From contig NZ_CP157007.1 of NCBI RefSeq assembly GCF_039904985.1, positions 62,001 through 126,000 on the forward strand: a stretch of DNA of 64,000 nt, in the 5' to 3' direction. A program made the position numbers and the translations under genes. Origin of the DNA: Methylomonas sp. AM2-LC. Lineage in GTDB: Bacteria; Pseudomonadota; Gammaproteobacteria; Methylococcales; Methylomonadaceae. Shown one piece after another: positions 16,371 through 23,602 of the stretch; positions within the stretch are counted from its first letter, which is position 1, and every line of letters begins with the position of its first letter. Below the pieces are notes generated by a model, which worked only from the letters and a program-made list of their open reading frames with translations, ran no database searches and was not told where the DNA came from.

Positions 16371-17565
16371 TTTAATATTATTAACAGAGGTGAATCAATG
16401 GCACAGAAAGGTCGACCCGGTTTATCCGCAGCTCAAAAGGTTGAGTTGTGGCAAAGATGGAAATTAGGACAATCACTCAGTGAGATAGGTCGTGCCCTTG
16501 GTAAGCATGCTGGATCCGTGCATACTGTTTTATCCGCTCATGGTGGAATTATTCCTGCAACTCGCTCAAGATCGGCTAGGTCACTGAGTCTAGTTGAGCG
16601 CGAAGAAATATCGCGAGGACTGGCGGCTGGTGAATCAATGCGACAGATTGCATCAAAACTAGCAAGATCACCCTCTACTATCTGCCGTGAAATTGCCCGT
16701 AATGGTAATAAAGATCAATATCGAGCAATCGAAGCTGATTCAAAAGCATGGGATCAAGCACAGCGACCTAAGCCCTGTCGACTGGCTACACATTCTCAAC
16801 TACAAATCATGGTGGCAACTAAACTCGGTTTCGATTGGTCTCCTGAGCAAATTGCTGGCTGGCTTAAACATAAATATCCAAACGATATCAATATGCATGT
16901 CTCACATGAAACAATCTATAAAAGCCTGTATATTCAAGCACGCGGCGTTTTGAAAAAGGAATTAATCGGACATCTACGATCGAAACGAATGATGCGGCAA
17001 GGTAAGGCATCAACAACTGAAGGCCAGCCAAGAGGGCAAATTATTGATGCGGTATCGATAAAAGATCGACCTGCAGAGGTTGAGGATCGTGCAATACCTG
17101 GGCATTGGGAAGGTGATCTGATTACGGGGTCTAAAAACAGCCATATTGCTACTCTAGTTGAACGTCGGTCACGATTTGTGTTGCTGGTTCAAGTTGATGG
17201 CAAAGATACGACGAATGTTGTGAATGCATTAATTCGTCAGGTACAGCAACTTCCTTCCGGCTTAATGGCTTCGTTGACATGGGATCGTGGTACTGAATTA
17301 GCTCAACATAAAAGATTTACTGTAGCCACCGATGTGGCAATGTATTTTTGCGATCCAAGAAGCCCTTGGCAGCGAGGAACCAATGAAAATACAAACCGAT
17401 TATTAAGACAATATTTTCCCAAAGGGACCGATTTAAGCGGTTATAGTCAGCAAGACCTAGATGAGATTGCTTTAAAGCTTAATACGAGACCTAGAAAAAC
17501 ACTGGGCTACATGATGCCTGGTGATAAACTAAACGAATGCGTTGCAATGACCAGTTGAACTCACC
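16337..17565. mobile_element. IS30-family insertion sequence, copy 1
   Basis: 1,229-bp element with 25-bp perfect terminal inverted repeats (16337-16361 and 17541-17565; GGTGAGTTCAACTGGTCATT on the outside). It carries one transposase gene. A 2-bp target duplication (AC at 16335-16336 and 17566-17567) fits IS30 behaviour. It is inserted near the last codons of kfrA. Intact ends, frame and duplication suggest a fairly recent arrival. Confidence 0.9.
16398..17558 (+). CDS. IS30-family transposase
   Basis: 386-aa transposase. Two N-terminal helix-turn-helix regions (LGQSLSEIGRALGKHAGSV and AAGESMRQIASKLARSPSTI, followed by CREIARNG) bind the IS ends. The catalytic core is of the DDE IS30 type: Asp in GHWEGDLI, Asp in LTWDRGTELA and Glu in RGTNENTNRLLRQYFPKGTD. 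The ribosome site AGAGGTG precedes the ATG. The stop lies within the right inverted repeat, as usual. Confidence 0.95.
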   Translation: MAQKGRPGLSAAQKVELWQRWKLGQSLSEIGRALGKHAGSVHTVLSAHGGIIPATRSRSARSLSLVEREEISRGLAAGESMRQIASKLARSPSTICREIARNGNKDQYRAIEADSKAWDQAQRPKPCRLATHSQLQIMVATKLGFDWSPEQIAGWLKHKYPNDINMHVSHETIYKSLYIQARGVLKKELIGHLRSKRMMRQGKASTTEGQPRGQIIDAVSIKDRPAEVEDRAIPGHWEGDLITGSKNSHIATLVERRSRFVLLVQVDGKDTTNVVNALIRQVQQLPSGLMASLTWDRGTELAQHKRFTVATDVAMYFCDPRSPWQRGTNENTNRLLRQYFPKGTDLSGYSQQDLDEIALKLNTRPRKTLGYMMPGDKLNECVAMTS

Positions 17566-17594
17566 ACACCTAACTAAAAATCTCTTAGTCTTTA

Positions 17595-17628
17595 AAACCT
17601 GCCGTTTGTTGGGCTACTCGGCGGGTTT
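17595..17628 (+). terminator. Terminator-like hairpin after kfrA/IS30
   Basis: Arms AAACCTGCCG and CGGCGGGTTT pair over 10 bp (one G-T) around a 14-base loop and end in TTT. It lies just beyond the original kfrA stop, so it is probably the native kfrA terminator, now also serving the IS transposase. The 276 bp beyond it, up to hicB, hold nothing recognisable. Confidence 0.55.
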
Positions 17629-17904
17629 CCATGCCCGACAGCTACGCACCGCTGGTTGAGTAAGGATTTCATTGGGGCCGCCCTGCCCTATTCCTTCCTG
17701 GCGTAAAACAAAAAGCTTTGATTGAAGGGAATTGCCTTGTCGGTGCTGTTATGTGATTAGGAATTGATGCCTTACTAAAAATATTAAAAAAGGTAAATCA
17801 TCTGTTTATTTGGTATAATTGCCATGGATGGCAATTACGGGAAGGAATTGGTTTTTCAATTTTAGTAATTGCCTGATCATGCACATCTTTCGTTTTTTCA
17901 AATT

Positions 17905-18228
17905 TTACCCGGCTAACTTGGCACTGGCTAAGCGATTCAGGCTAATACCTTGCTCTGCCGCTTGCATCGCTAAAGTGCGATGTACTTCTGATGGGATACG
18001 GACTCTAAATTCACCGCTGTAGTGTTTTTCTGATAGCGGTTCTGGAATAACTTCACCATTGCTTTGCATATCTTTGATGACTTCGGCAATGAGCTGTCTG
18101 ATACCTGTCAAGGCTTCTTCAGGCGTAGTCGCCAACCAGGACAAGGAAGGTAGTTCGACACAGAGACCGACATGTTCATTATCTTCTGGAGACCAGGTAA
18201 CTCGATAGGTGTAATGTTCAATGTTCAT
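17905..18228 (-). CDS. hicB: HicB-family antitoxin
   Basis: 107-aa HicB-type antitoxin. The N-terminal half (YRVTWSPEDNEHVGLCVELPSLSWLA, then TPEEALTGIRQLI) is the partial RNase-H-like fold that binds the toxin; the C-terminal part (EFRVRIPSEVHRTLAMQAAE, QGISLNRLASAKL) is a ribbon-helix-helix DNA-binding domain for autorepression. It overlaps the end of hicA by 11 bp and is translated after it, the common hicA-hicB order. The pair sits beside the replication origin and probably stabilises the plasmid. Confidence 0.92.
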   Translation of the reverse strand: MNIEHYTYRVTWSPEDNEHVGLCVELPSLSWLATTPEEALTGIRQLIAEVIKDMQSNGEVIPEPLSEKHYSGEFRVRIPSEVHRTLAMQAAEQGISLNRLASAKLAG

Positions 18229-18475
18229 TTGGATTCCCCTTTAACTTGTCGATGGCTAACAGTATCTGTTTGACCTGATAAGCTTTGGCTTTACCTTTGT
18301 CGTTCTGAATGTTCACACGCGGATCGCCAGGCCAAGGTGTTTTGAATATGGTATGGCTTGTGCCTGATTGACGCGGTTTTCCAAAAAATTCTTCACAAAT
18401 TTTATGCAAGTCTGAGAACCGAACATTGTTGGGTTCCCGTCGCATTTGATCAAGGATTTTTTTGGAAGTAGGCAT
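18218..18475 (-). CDS. hicA: HicA-family mRNA interferase toxin
   Basis: 85-aa toxin of the HicA double-stranded-RNA-binding fold. The catalytic His is His41 in the GTSH motif, followed by TIFKTPW and, later, AYQVKQILLAIDKL. HicA cleaves mRNA when not bound by HicB. It starts 60 bp from the DnaA box of the origin and is transcribed away from it. Confidence 0.9.
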   Translation of the reverse strand: MPTSKKILDQMRREPNNVRFSDLHKICEEFFGKPRQSGTSHTIFKTPWPGDPRVNIQNDKGKAKAYQVKQILLAIDKLKGNPNEH

Positions 18476-18534
18476 CGTTATACGGTATCAATAGTGACAC
18501 CATTTTGTCAATTGATCTTTGTGTTTAATCGTAG

Positions 18535-18543
18535 TTATTCACA
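18535..18543 (+). other. DnaA box
   Basis: TTATTCACA is an exact match to the consensus TTATNCACA. It lies about 100 bp from the first iteron, with AT-rich sequence (AAATAAAGGTTAAATAAAG) between. This is the usual arrangement of an iteron-controlled origin: DnaA box, AT-rich melting region, iterons. Confidence 0.7.
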
Positions 18544-18640
18544 GGCGTAGCATGATTAAATAAAGGTTAAATAAAGATTAAAAGAATAAGAGCAAAAAAA
18601 TGTCATTATTTCAATTCATTTACAATGACTTAATGAAACA

Positions 18641-18929
18641 ACCCGTCAGCTATAACTACCACTTGTTGATGAAATTAGGCTAAAAAGTGGCTTCTATCTT
18701 CCTATTCCAGGCCTCAAAAAACCGACCCGTCAGCTATAACTACCGGTTTTTTTACGACCCGTCAGCTATAACTACCGGTTTTTTTACGACCCGTCAGCTA
18801 TAACTACCGAAATTGAGGCTAGGCTATAGGTCTATTTGATGTGAAAAAGCTTCCTGTCACCTATAACTACCGCAACCTGTCACCTATAACTACCGTAAAA
18901 CGCCTTGACCCGTCACCTATAACTACCGC
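18641..18929. repeat. oriV: Seven iterons of the plasmid replication origin (oriV)
   Basis: Seven ~21-bp direct repeats sharing CTATAACTACC: starts at 18641, 18725, 18757, 18789, 18853, 18875 and 18908. The first four read CCCGTCAGCTATAACTACC; the last three have CAC in place of CAG. Copies two to four are spaced exactly 32 bp apart, about three helical turns. The last iteron overlaps the stop codon of the initiator gene. These are the probable binding sites of the RepA-like protein for initiation and copy control. Confidence 0.92.
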
Positions 18930-20017
18930 TTCTTGGTCGGGAGGTTTTTTCCCACAATGATTTCTTTGCTTTTCTCACTTAAAGACTGTCGTTTATTGGC
19001 TGCTTTGATTTCTGTAATGAATTCCCGCGAGGCAGTCAGTGTGTAAATTACATCTTCTAGCTTGGCACGTTCGCCGCGTATCTCGTTTTTTTGAGTGGTA
19101 CTTAATACCCCACTAGCTTTGAGCTCGTCAAGGGCGTCATCAAGTGCTGCAACTGCTTGACGTTGCAGCTTATAGCCTTCCAGCAAAGCACTATCACGTT
19201 TGATTGTGCTGAAACGCATATCGAACGAAGTGATTAAGCTTGCAAATGTAAACTTGAGAGAAAGCTGTTTGTGTAGCCAGCGGGCGAGCTGGGTTCGATG
19301 TCCCATCATTTGTGCATAGTTGAATTGACGATAGGTCACCGCATCAATTGCCTGTGTTACTAGGGGGTGAAATTGCACAATCCATTTTGCATCTGGATCG
19401 TCATCAAGCTTACTTCTGGATACCGCTGACAATCCGGAAAAATATGGATTGATTGAGAACCCCTCTCCGTTTTTGTCGTCTGTCGTGGCAATTTCAATCG
19501 AGCTTCTGGCGAGGATTCGTAGACTTAAAACGATTTGTTGATAGGATCGTGTATGGCCTCGTTTTTTTAATTCTTCTCGCAACATATGTAGCGAGAAGAC
19601 CACCCCACTACGGTAATTTGGTTTATCGAAATACCCATAATTCTGTTCAGCAGCGATTTTGCGCAAAGCATCTTCGATTAGTTCTTCATTTGCACTTGGA
19701 TAATAACCTGTGACAGTACTGTCCTTGTTCTGTATCCAAGCGGGTTGAATGATAGCCTCTAATTCGCGACCACGATAGTTGAATGGGACGCTCAGCAACT
19801 GTGTGAACGTTCCAGCCTTACGCATCTTGTCCATTGCCTGACGTGATACAGAATAACGCGGCACACTATCCCAAAGATCGAAGGTATTGGACAGTCGGTC
19901 ACGTTCGTTCTCGGTGTTGCAGAGAAACGATTGGAACAAGTCAAGTTGTTGCCCACCGAAATCTGATTTTGTGGGGGGAATAACCACGTCGTCCTTTTTA
20001 GGTTTTGCCTTTGCCAT
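18923..20017 (-). CDS. repA: RepA-like plasmid replication initiator
   Basis: 364-aa initiator of the RepA family that acts with iterons. The central region (VPFNYRGRELEAIIQPAWI, SGVVFSLHMLREELKKRGHT) and the segment FNYAQMMGHRTQLARWLHKQLSLKF match the winged-helix core of such proteins. The acidic/Lys-rich N-terminus (about 20 aa) is variable. It is transcribed toward the iterons, which begin at its stop codon. Start ATG at 20017 has AAGG 11 bases upstream. The family is recognised by pattern; the incompatibility group cannot be named. Confidence 0.9.
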   Translation of the reverse strand: MAKAKPKKDDVVIPPTKSDFGGQQLDLFQSFLCNTENERDRLSNTFDLWDSVPRYSVSRQAMDKMRKAGTFTQLLSVPFNYRGRELEAIIQPAWIQNKDSTVTGYYPSANEELIEDALRKIAAEQNYGYFDKPNYRSGVVFSLHMLREELKKRGHTRSYQQIVLSLRILARSSIEIATTDDKNGEGFSINPYFSGLSAVSRSKLDDDPDAKWIVQFHPLVTQAIDAVTYRQFNYAQMMGHRTQLARWLHKQLSLKFTFASLITSFDMRFSTIKRDSALLEGYKLQRQAVAALDDALDELKASGVLSTTQKNEIRGERAKLEDVIYTLTASREFITEIKAANKRQSLSEKSKEIIVGKNLPTKKR

Positions 20018-20069
20018 GTCGTAACCTTTGCTTGATTTCCGTTACTTTTTAACTCGACTCAGTGATTTA

Positions 20070-20336
20070 TCAAACATCTTTGCTTAGATAAGCATCCAGA
20101 GCCTCAACAAAAATTTCTTGGCTACTTTTGTCTGCGATTAGTCCAGCTTGTTTTAGTTTGTGAAATCTTTCTTTGTCTAGTTTTACCGTCAGTGCCTTGT
20201 AATAGCCTGCTTCTGTCTTCTTGATGGGGGAAACTGGTGATAAGTGTTCGGTATCTGTTTCTGTTACAGTTGGAACTGCTGCGCCCTTTCTGGCGACAAG
20301 GCCAGAACTTAAAGTTGCTGTTTTAGCCATTTGCAT
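20070..20336 (-). CDS. Small ParA partner (candidate ParB/ParG-type DNA-binding protein)
   Basis: 88-aa protein following parA by 30 bp on the same strand. The N-terminal ~45 residues are Thr/Ser/Pro-rich and probably disordered. The C-terminal half (YYKALTVKLDKERFHKLKQAG, SSQEIFVEALDAYL) has the pattern of a ribbon-helix-helix dimer. This layout matches small centromere-binding partners of class Ib ParA ATPases. Function is inferred from size and position. A GAGG ribosome site precedes the ATG at 20336. Confidence 0.65.
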   Translation of the reverse strand: MQMAKTATLSSGLVARKGAAVPTVTETDTEHLSPVSPIKKTEAGYYKALTVKLDKERFHKLKQAGLIADKSSQEIFVEALDAYLSKDV

Positions 20337-20366
20337 AAATCCTCAAATATAGATTAAGCTAAATAT

Positions 20367-20987
20367 CTACTTACGTAGTTTCTTAAATACGTATTTCCAT
20401 AACTCTTTAATTTCGCCTGCTGATCGACTTCCCGGATCAATTTCTTGCACAGTGCGCCCATCAATCATTGAGGCCGCGAAATCAGTACGTTGATAAATAG
20501 TGACCGGTGCTACGGTACCGTGCTGGGAAAGGGCGATTGCAGCTTCACCTGTAATCCGAGCGCGCGCAGCTGCACCATTGATAACAAATATCATTGGCTT
20601 ATTGGCCGACTCAACCATTTCGACAGTAGAACCAACGGCACGTAAATCGTGTGGACTTGGCCTAGTTGGAATTAATACGAGGTCTGCAACTGCAATGACC
20701 ATCTTGATAGTTGTAGTCACTGCCGGCGGAGTATCAATAATTGCCAGCTTAACACCGCATCTTTCAAGCTCGCGTAAATGCTCATTTAAATTAGCAATGC
20801 TAACGCTAGCAAAAATAGGGGTTTCTGCTGAACGCTCATTCCACCAACTCGCAAGTGAGCCTTGGGGGTCGGTATCAATCAGAGCAACAGGGCCATTTTT
20901 GTTCTGTTCGGCGAATACAGACAAATGGCCTGCCAAAGTAGTTTTTCCGACGCCACCCTTTTGACTGGCTATTACCAATGTGCGCAT
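20367..20987 (-). CDS. parA: ParA-family plasmid partition ATPase
   Basis: About 206-aa ParA/Soj-type ATPase lacking an N-terminal DNA-binding extension (class Ib size). Deviant Walker A KGGVGKTT (residues 10-17), switch segments DTDPQGSLASWW and IDTPPA, and VLIPTRPSPHDLRA are all present. It drives segregation by ATP-dependent nucleoid binding. I use the ATG at 20987 (MRTLVIASQKGGVGK); a TTG 12 bp upstream is possible. It forms an operon with the small partner downstream. Confidence 0.93.
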   Translation of the reverse strand: MRTLVIASQKGGVGKTTLAGHLSVFAEQNKNGPVALIDTDPQGSLASWWNERSAETPIFASVSIANLNEHLRELERCGVKLAIIDTPPAVTTTIKMVIAVADLVLIPTRPSPHDLRAVGSTVEMVESANKPMIFVINGAAARARITGEAAIALSQHGTVAPVTIYQRTDFAASMIDGRTVQEIDPGSRSAGEIKELWKYVFKKLRK

Positions 20988-21029
20988 AAGCGTATCCAAG
21001 TATTAACGCATTAAAGTAGATTTGTATTT

Positions 21030-21190
21030 AACTATATACATAGTACCATAAATACGTATTTATTTAAATAGTGATGTACGCACCTTCAATACCCCATAAT
21101 GCATTGGTCGCTAGCCATGACTGGCAAGCTTAACAGACCTTTATTCGCATACTATATAAATACGCATAAAGCTATATACGTATTTACTGA
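21030..21190. promoter_or_regulatory. Candidate partition site/operator upstream of parA
   Basis: AT-rich region with repeated motifs around ATACGTATT. A perfect 14-bp palindrome TAAATACGTATTTA lies at 21049-21062, with related ATATACGTATTTA near 21174-21186, AATACGCAT near 21158-21167 and ACTATATA boxes at about 21030 and 21150. Repeats of this kind upstream of parA are typical of parS or ParA-operon operators. The same AAATACGTATTT is also present inside the 3' end of parA (about 20386-20397). The rest of the 337-bp gap before the next gene shows nothing clear. Confidence 0.5.
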
Positions 21191-21324
21191 TTTGTGTGGT
21201 TCAAGTTTATCTGACATCGATTTTTCCCGTATCTCATCCTAATGCAAAGTAATATGCATGTTTTTTAGACTAAATAAATGACATTCAATCCAGGTTGCTC
21301 TATAGTAGGAGCGGAGGAGGGGGC

Positions 21325-21921
21325 ATGCCTAAAGTCAACGAACTACAAGAACATCTTCAACCGGGGCAAGTTTATCGGCGGGCCGATCTGGCCAAATGGT
21401 CAAATGCCGTTGACCGCCATTTACAGCAACTGGTCAGCAAAGGGATTATCCAGAAGCTTGCGGGGGGCGTTTACTACTGTCCCAAGAAAACGGCTTTTGG
21501 TGATATACCGCCAGAAGACGAAACGCTGATCCGCGCTTTCCTTAAAGACGACCATTTCTATATGGCATCCTTAAATGCCTATAACTCCCTGGGCGTAGGC
21601 ACCACGCAGCTTTATAACGAGAAGCTGGTTTATAACCATAAGCGGGATGGCAGATATACACTGAACGGCCGGCACTTCTATTTTTTGAAAAGACCGCGCT
21701 TTCCGGAGAAAAGCAGTCAGGAATTCTTGTTAGTGGATCTTATCAATAATCTTCACTTCCTGGCGGAGGATAAAGAAAGCGTTCTTAACAGCGTCGCCGA
21801 AAAAGTACGCAGCATGGATAAGCCCAAACTGATGAAAACTGTTCAAGAGTATGCAGGGGCGAGAACGAAGAGTTTTTTTGAAAAACTATTTCATGCTGAA
21901 GAAATGAAACATGCCGTCTAA
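21325..21921 (+). CDS. AbiEi-like antitoxin/regulator (DUF6088 type), solo
   Basis: 198-aa protein starting at the ATG preceded by a strong GGAGGAGGGG. The N-terminal ~60 residues form a winged helix-turn-helix (LQPGQVYRRADLAKWSNAVD, QLVSKGIIQKLAGGVYYCP), as in AbiEi transcriptional autoregulators. The C-terminal part (LYNEKLVYNHKRDGRYTLNG, RFPEKSSQEFLLVDLINNLH) matches the antitoxin domain. AbiEi normally pairs with an AbiEii nucleotidyltransferase toxin directly downstream, but none is present: a Tn3-type inverted repeat follows 15 bp after the stop. Confidence 0.75.
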   Translation: MPKVNELQEHLQPGQVYRRADLAKWSNAVDRHLQQLVSKGIIQKLAGGVYYCPKKTAFGDIPPEDETLIRAFLKDDHFYMASLNAYNSLGVGTTQLYNEKLVYNHKRDGRYTLNGRHFYFLKRPRFPEKSSQEFLLVDLINNLHFLAEDKESVLNSVAEKVRSMDKPKLMKTVQEYAGARTKSFFEKLFHAEEMKHAV

Positions 21922-21936
21922 AATGTATCTCCAGGG

Positions 21937-21974
21937 GTATCGTGGAACAAACCGTTTTTTGGTTTAATAACCCC
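21937..21974. repeat. Orphan Tn3-type terminal inverted repeat
   Basis: Read inwards on the minus strand: GGGGTTATTAAACCAAAA, then AACGGTTTGT and ACGATACCCCTGGAG. It closely matches the right end of the inner transposon (12931-12986) in sequence and orientation. No partner left end of the same type was found to its left. It is probably the right end of a decayed relative that carried the AbiEi-like gene. Confidence 0.75.
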
Positions 21975-22029
21975 TAATTCTTTTAGTAAATTTTTAAAAT
22001 TAAAACATTTTTAAACGAACTTAATTAAT

Positions 22030-22332
22030 ATGAATGATTTTGCAACTAAAATTCTTGCCCTTGATGATATTGGTTTGAGAAAGTTATTGCAGCAACTTGA
22101 TGTTGCCCTTGAGCTAAACGAAAACGATATAAACGGACCAGAACAAAACTTTGTAGGACAATTACGAGCTACTTCTAATCTTGCAATTGCAAAACTGATT
22201 CTCTTACGCGCTTTAAATAGTGATTTCATATCAATTCAAGAAAACGAGTTAACCGCGTCTAATAACACTATTCGTAATGTTCTGGAAAACGACCCGACTG
22301 TAAAGTTTCTAACTCAAACATCCTATCATTAG
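22030..22332 (+). CDS. Hypothetical protein, 100 aa
   Basis: Not recognised. A 100-residue soluble protein with a helical, Leu-rich N-terminal half (ATKILALDDIGLRKLLQQLD, VALELNEN) and no membrane segment or obvious motif. It starts 55 bp after the orphan terminal repeat, with a weak ribosome site. Codon use looks ordinary and the frame is clean, so it may be real. Confidence 0.5.
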   Translation: MNDFATKILALDDIGLRKLLQQLDVALELNENDINGPEQNFVGQLRATSNLAIAKLILLRALNSDFISIQENELTASNNTIRNVLENDPTVKFLTQTSYH

Positions 22333-22406
22333 ACCAATGGCAATTAATAAGGCTCTCCCAGCTTAGGGTGAGTTTAACAAACAACACCAAAGTCTCATAG
22401 GATAGC

Positions 22407-22556
22407 TTAGAAGGGGTTCTTACACAGAACCCCATATTGCCGCAAAAACGCCATGCACAAAGCCTGATTGGCAAAACTCATATCCATGACCGCAGCCGGA
22501 TGGCCTTCGGCCAGCAGTCGGATACTGCGACCGGTGCCGTATCGGTTAAGGACTGA
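22407..22556 (-). pseudogene. Short gene remnant before the TA element
   Basis: A 50-codon open frame without a proper start reads as protein-like ([38 protein letters not shown]) and stops at 22407. It ends inside a sequence beginning GGGGTTCT with GAACCCC (22413-22450), which resembles a Tn3-type end. It is probably the 3' tail of a gene from a lost transposon. No family identified. Confidence 0.35.
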
Positions 22557-22655
22557 TTAATCAGGGGTCCTGTGGAAGAACCCCCAAAAGTGTTCGTTCT
22601 GCGTAAGCCTTATCGGCTGTGGCTTTCCGTAAACTTTTGTGTCGTTTGTGTATAC

Positions 22656-22931
22656 TCACCTAGTTACCGGAAATTTTCGCTTCGCGTGTTTCACCCGCAA
22701 AATCTCGACTGTTTCACTACAAACCCGGTAAATCACGATGTAGTTAGGGTGAGTTACCAGTATGCGCGTGTTTTTTGTTCGTTTTTTCCCTAGACTGGGA
22801 TTTATATCGAGAAGCGCCGCTTTCTCGATCAGCATTTCGCCTAATTCAATCGCCGCCATTGGCTTGTCCTTGGCAATGTAATCGATGATGCCCTGCAAGT
22901 CCTCTTCGGCCTTCGGCTTCCATACCGGCAC
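22656..22931 (-). CDS. ParE/RelE-superfamily toxin
   Basis: 91-aa toxin: WKPKAEEDLQGIIDYIAKDK, KAALLDINPSLGKKR, TRILVTHPNYIVIYRV and VEILRVKHAKRKFP follow the ParE/RelE fold from helix hairpin to beta-sheet. ParE types poison gyrase and RelE types cut mRNA; which applies here is unclear, though HAKR near the end is common to ParE. The start is a GTG at 22931 that shares its G with the antitoxin stop (TAGTG), with AAGGAG upstream. Confidence 0.88.
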   Translation of the reverse strand: MPVWKPKAEEDLQGIIDYIAKDKPMAAIELGEMLIEKAALLDINPSLGKKRTKNTRILVTHPNYIVIYRVCSETVEILRVKHAKRKFPVTR

Positions 22932-23392
22932 TAATTGGCTCCTTGCCTATTCGCCTGTTCGAGCAGCTCGGCTTTTCGTATTTGCCAGTTAGCCACGATC
23001 TGGTCATGCGGTATGCTTGGCCGTGGATCGTCGATAGCCTCCTGTATTTCTTTTTCCAGCCAATCGCTATAGGCGGCGGCTTGGTGCGCGGCCCGCATCC
23101 GTTCGGACGCATCCTGTCTGCGCTTGCTATGGATGGCGGCGGCGCTGTAGTTACTGGCGTCGATGCCGTCAATCTTAACAATCTGTAACTCTTCGCGTAG
23201 GTACTGCATACAGCTATCCAAACTGCTCCAAGTACGCGGCTTGTCGGTGCGCTGCGTACCCAGCGGGGTTTCTTTCATCCCGATTTTGAGCATGACGCAC
23301 CAGCCACCGGGCTGGCCGACGATGGCCGCGCCGCGAATGGCGGCGGCGTCAACCAGACGCCGAGCGTTCGGGGTGTCGATAGTGACCGTCAT
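22931..23392 (-). CDS. Antitoxin partner of ParE/RelE toxin, atypical
   Basis: About 153-aa protein upstream of and overlapping the toxin gene. I chose the ATG at 23392 (MTVTIDTPNARRLVDAAAIR), with GAGG upstream. The N-terminal ~90 residues include GGWCVMLKIGMKETPL and a DSCMQYLREEL helix; the C-terminal ~60 are helical and charged (AAAYSDWLEKEIQEAIDDP, DQIVANWQIRKAELL), the likely toxin-wrapping part. It is longer than ordinary ParD/RelB antitoxins and has no recognisable ribbon-helix-helix. Its role comes from the coupled arrangement. Confidence 0.65.
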   Translation of the reverse strand: MTVTIDTPNARRLVDAAAIRGAAIVGQPGGWCVMLKIGMKETPLGTQRTDKPRTWSSLDSCMQYLREELQIVKIDGIDASNYSAAAIHSKRRQDASERMRAAHQAAAYSDWLEKEIQEAIDDPRPSIPHDQIVANWQIRKAELLEQANRQGAN

Positions 23393-23602
23393 AAAATCCT
23401 CGCATTGATGATGAAAACGCAATAAGTCTAATTATGATAAATAATAGAAAAAAATACAACTTTGGCTAGCTAATTCCGCAAGATATTTAACATATCACCC
23501 GTTGTGCGCACTGTTGCGAGCGTCAGAACGAACACTTTTGGGGGTTCTTCCACAGGACCCCAATAAATGCCATTTGCCGAATTGCTTTTTCGAAAAAAAA
23601 AT

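Larger units (their letters stand above)
22564..23561. mobile_element. 998-bp non-autonomous Tn3-type element carrying a toxin-antitoxin pair
   Basis: Perfect 38-bp inverted repeats at 22564-22601 and 23524-23561 (outer end GGGGTCCTGTGGAAGAACCC) bound a segment containing only a ParE/RelE-type toxin gene and its partner. Identity stops at exactly 38 bp, the canonical Tn3-family end length. Flanks are AATCA and AATAA, a 4-of-5 match to a 5-bp target duplication. There is no transposase or resolvase, so it needs a transposase in trans, like the TIME class of Tn3-derived miniature elements. Confidence 0.85.

Noticed and set aside
18641..18929. Regular direct repeats that could suggest a CRISPR array
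   Set aside because: Repeats are ~21 bp with very short, similar spacers, overlap repA and lie by a DnaA box; they are iterons. No cas genes are present.
20500..20964. 154-codon frame opposite parA (also at 40658)
   Set aside because: It is the complementary strand of the parA ATPase domain; no independent support.
22846..23181. 111-codon frame overlapping the ParE/RelE pair
   Set aside because: It is out of frame with the TA genes and Pro/Arg-rich from shifted reading; no start signal.
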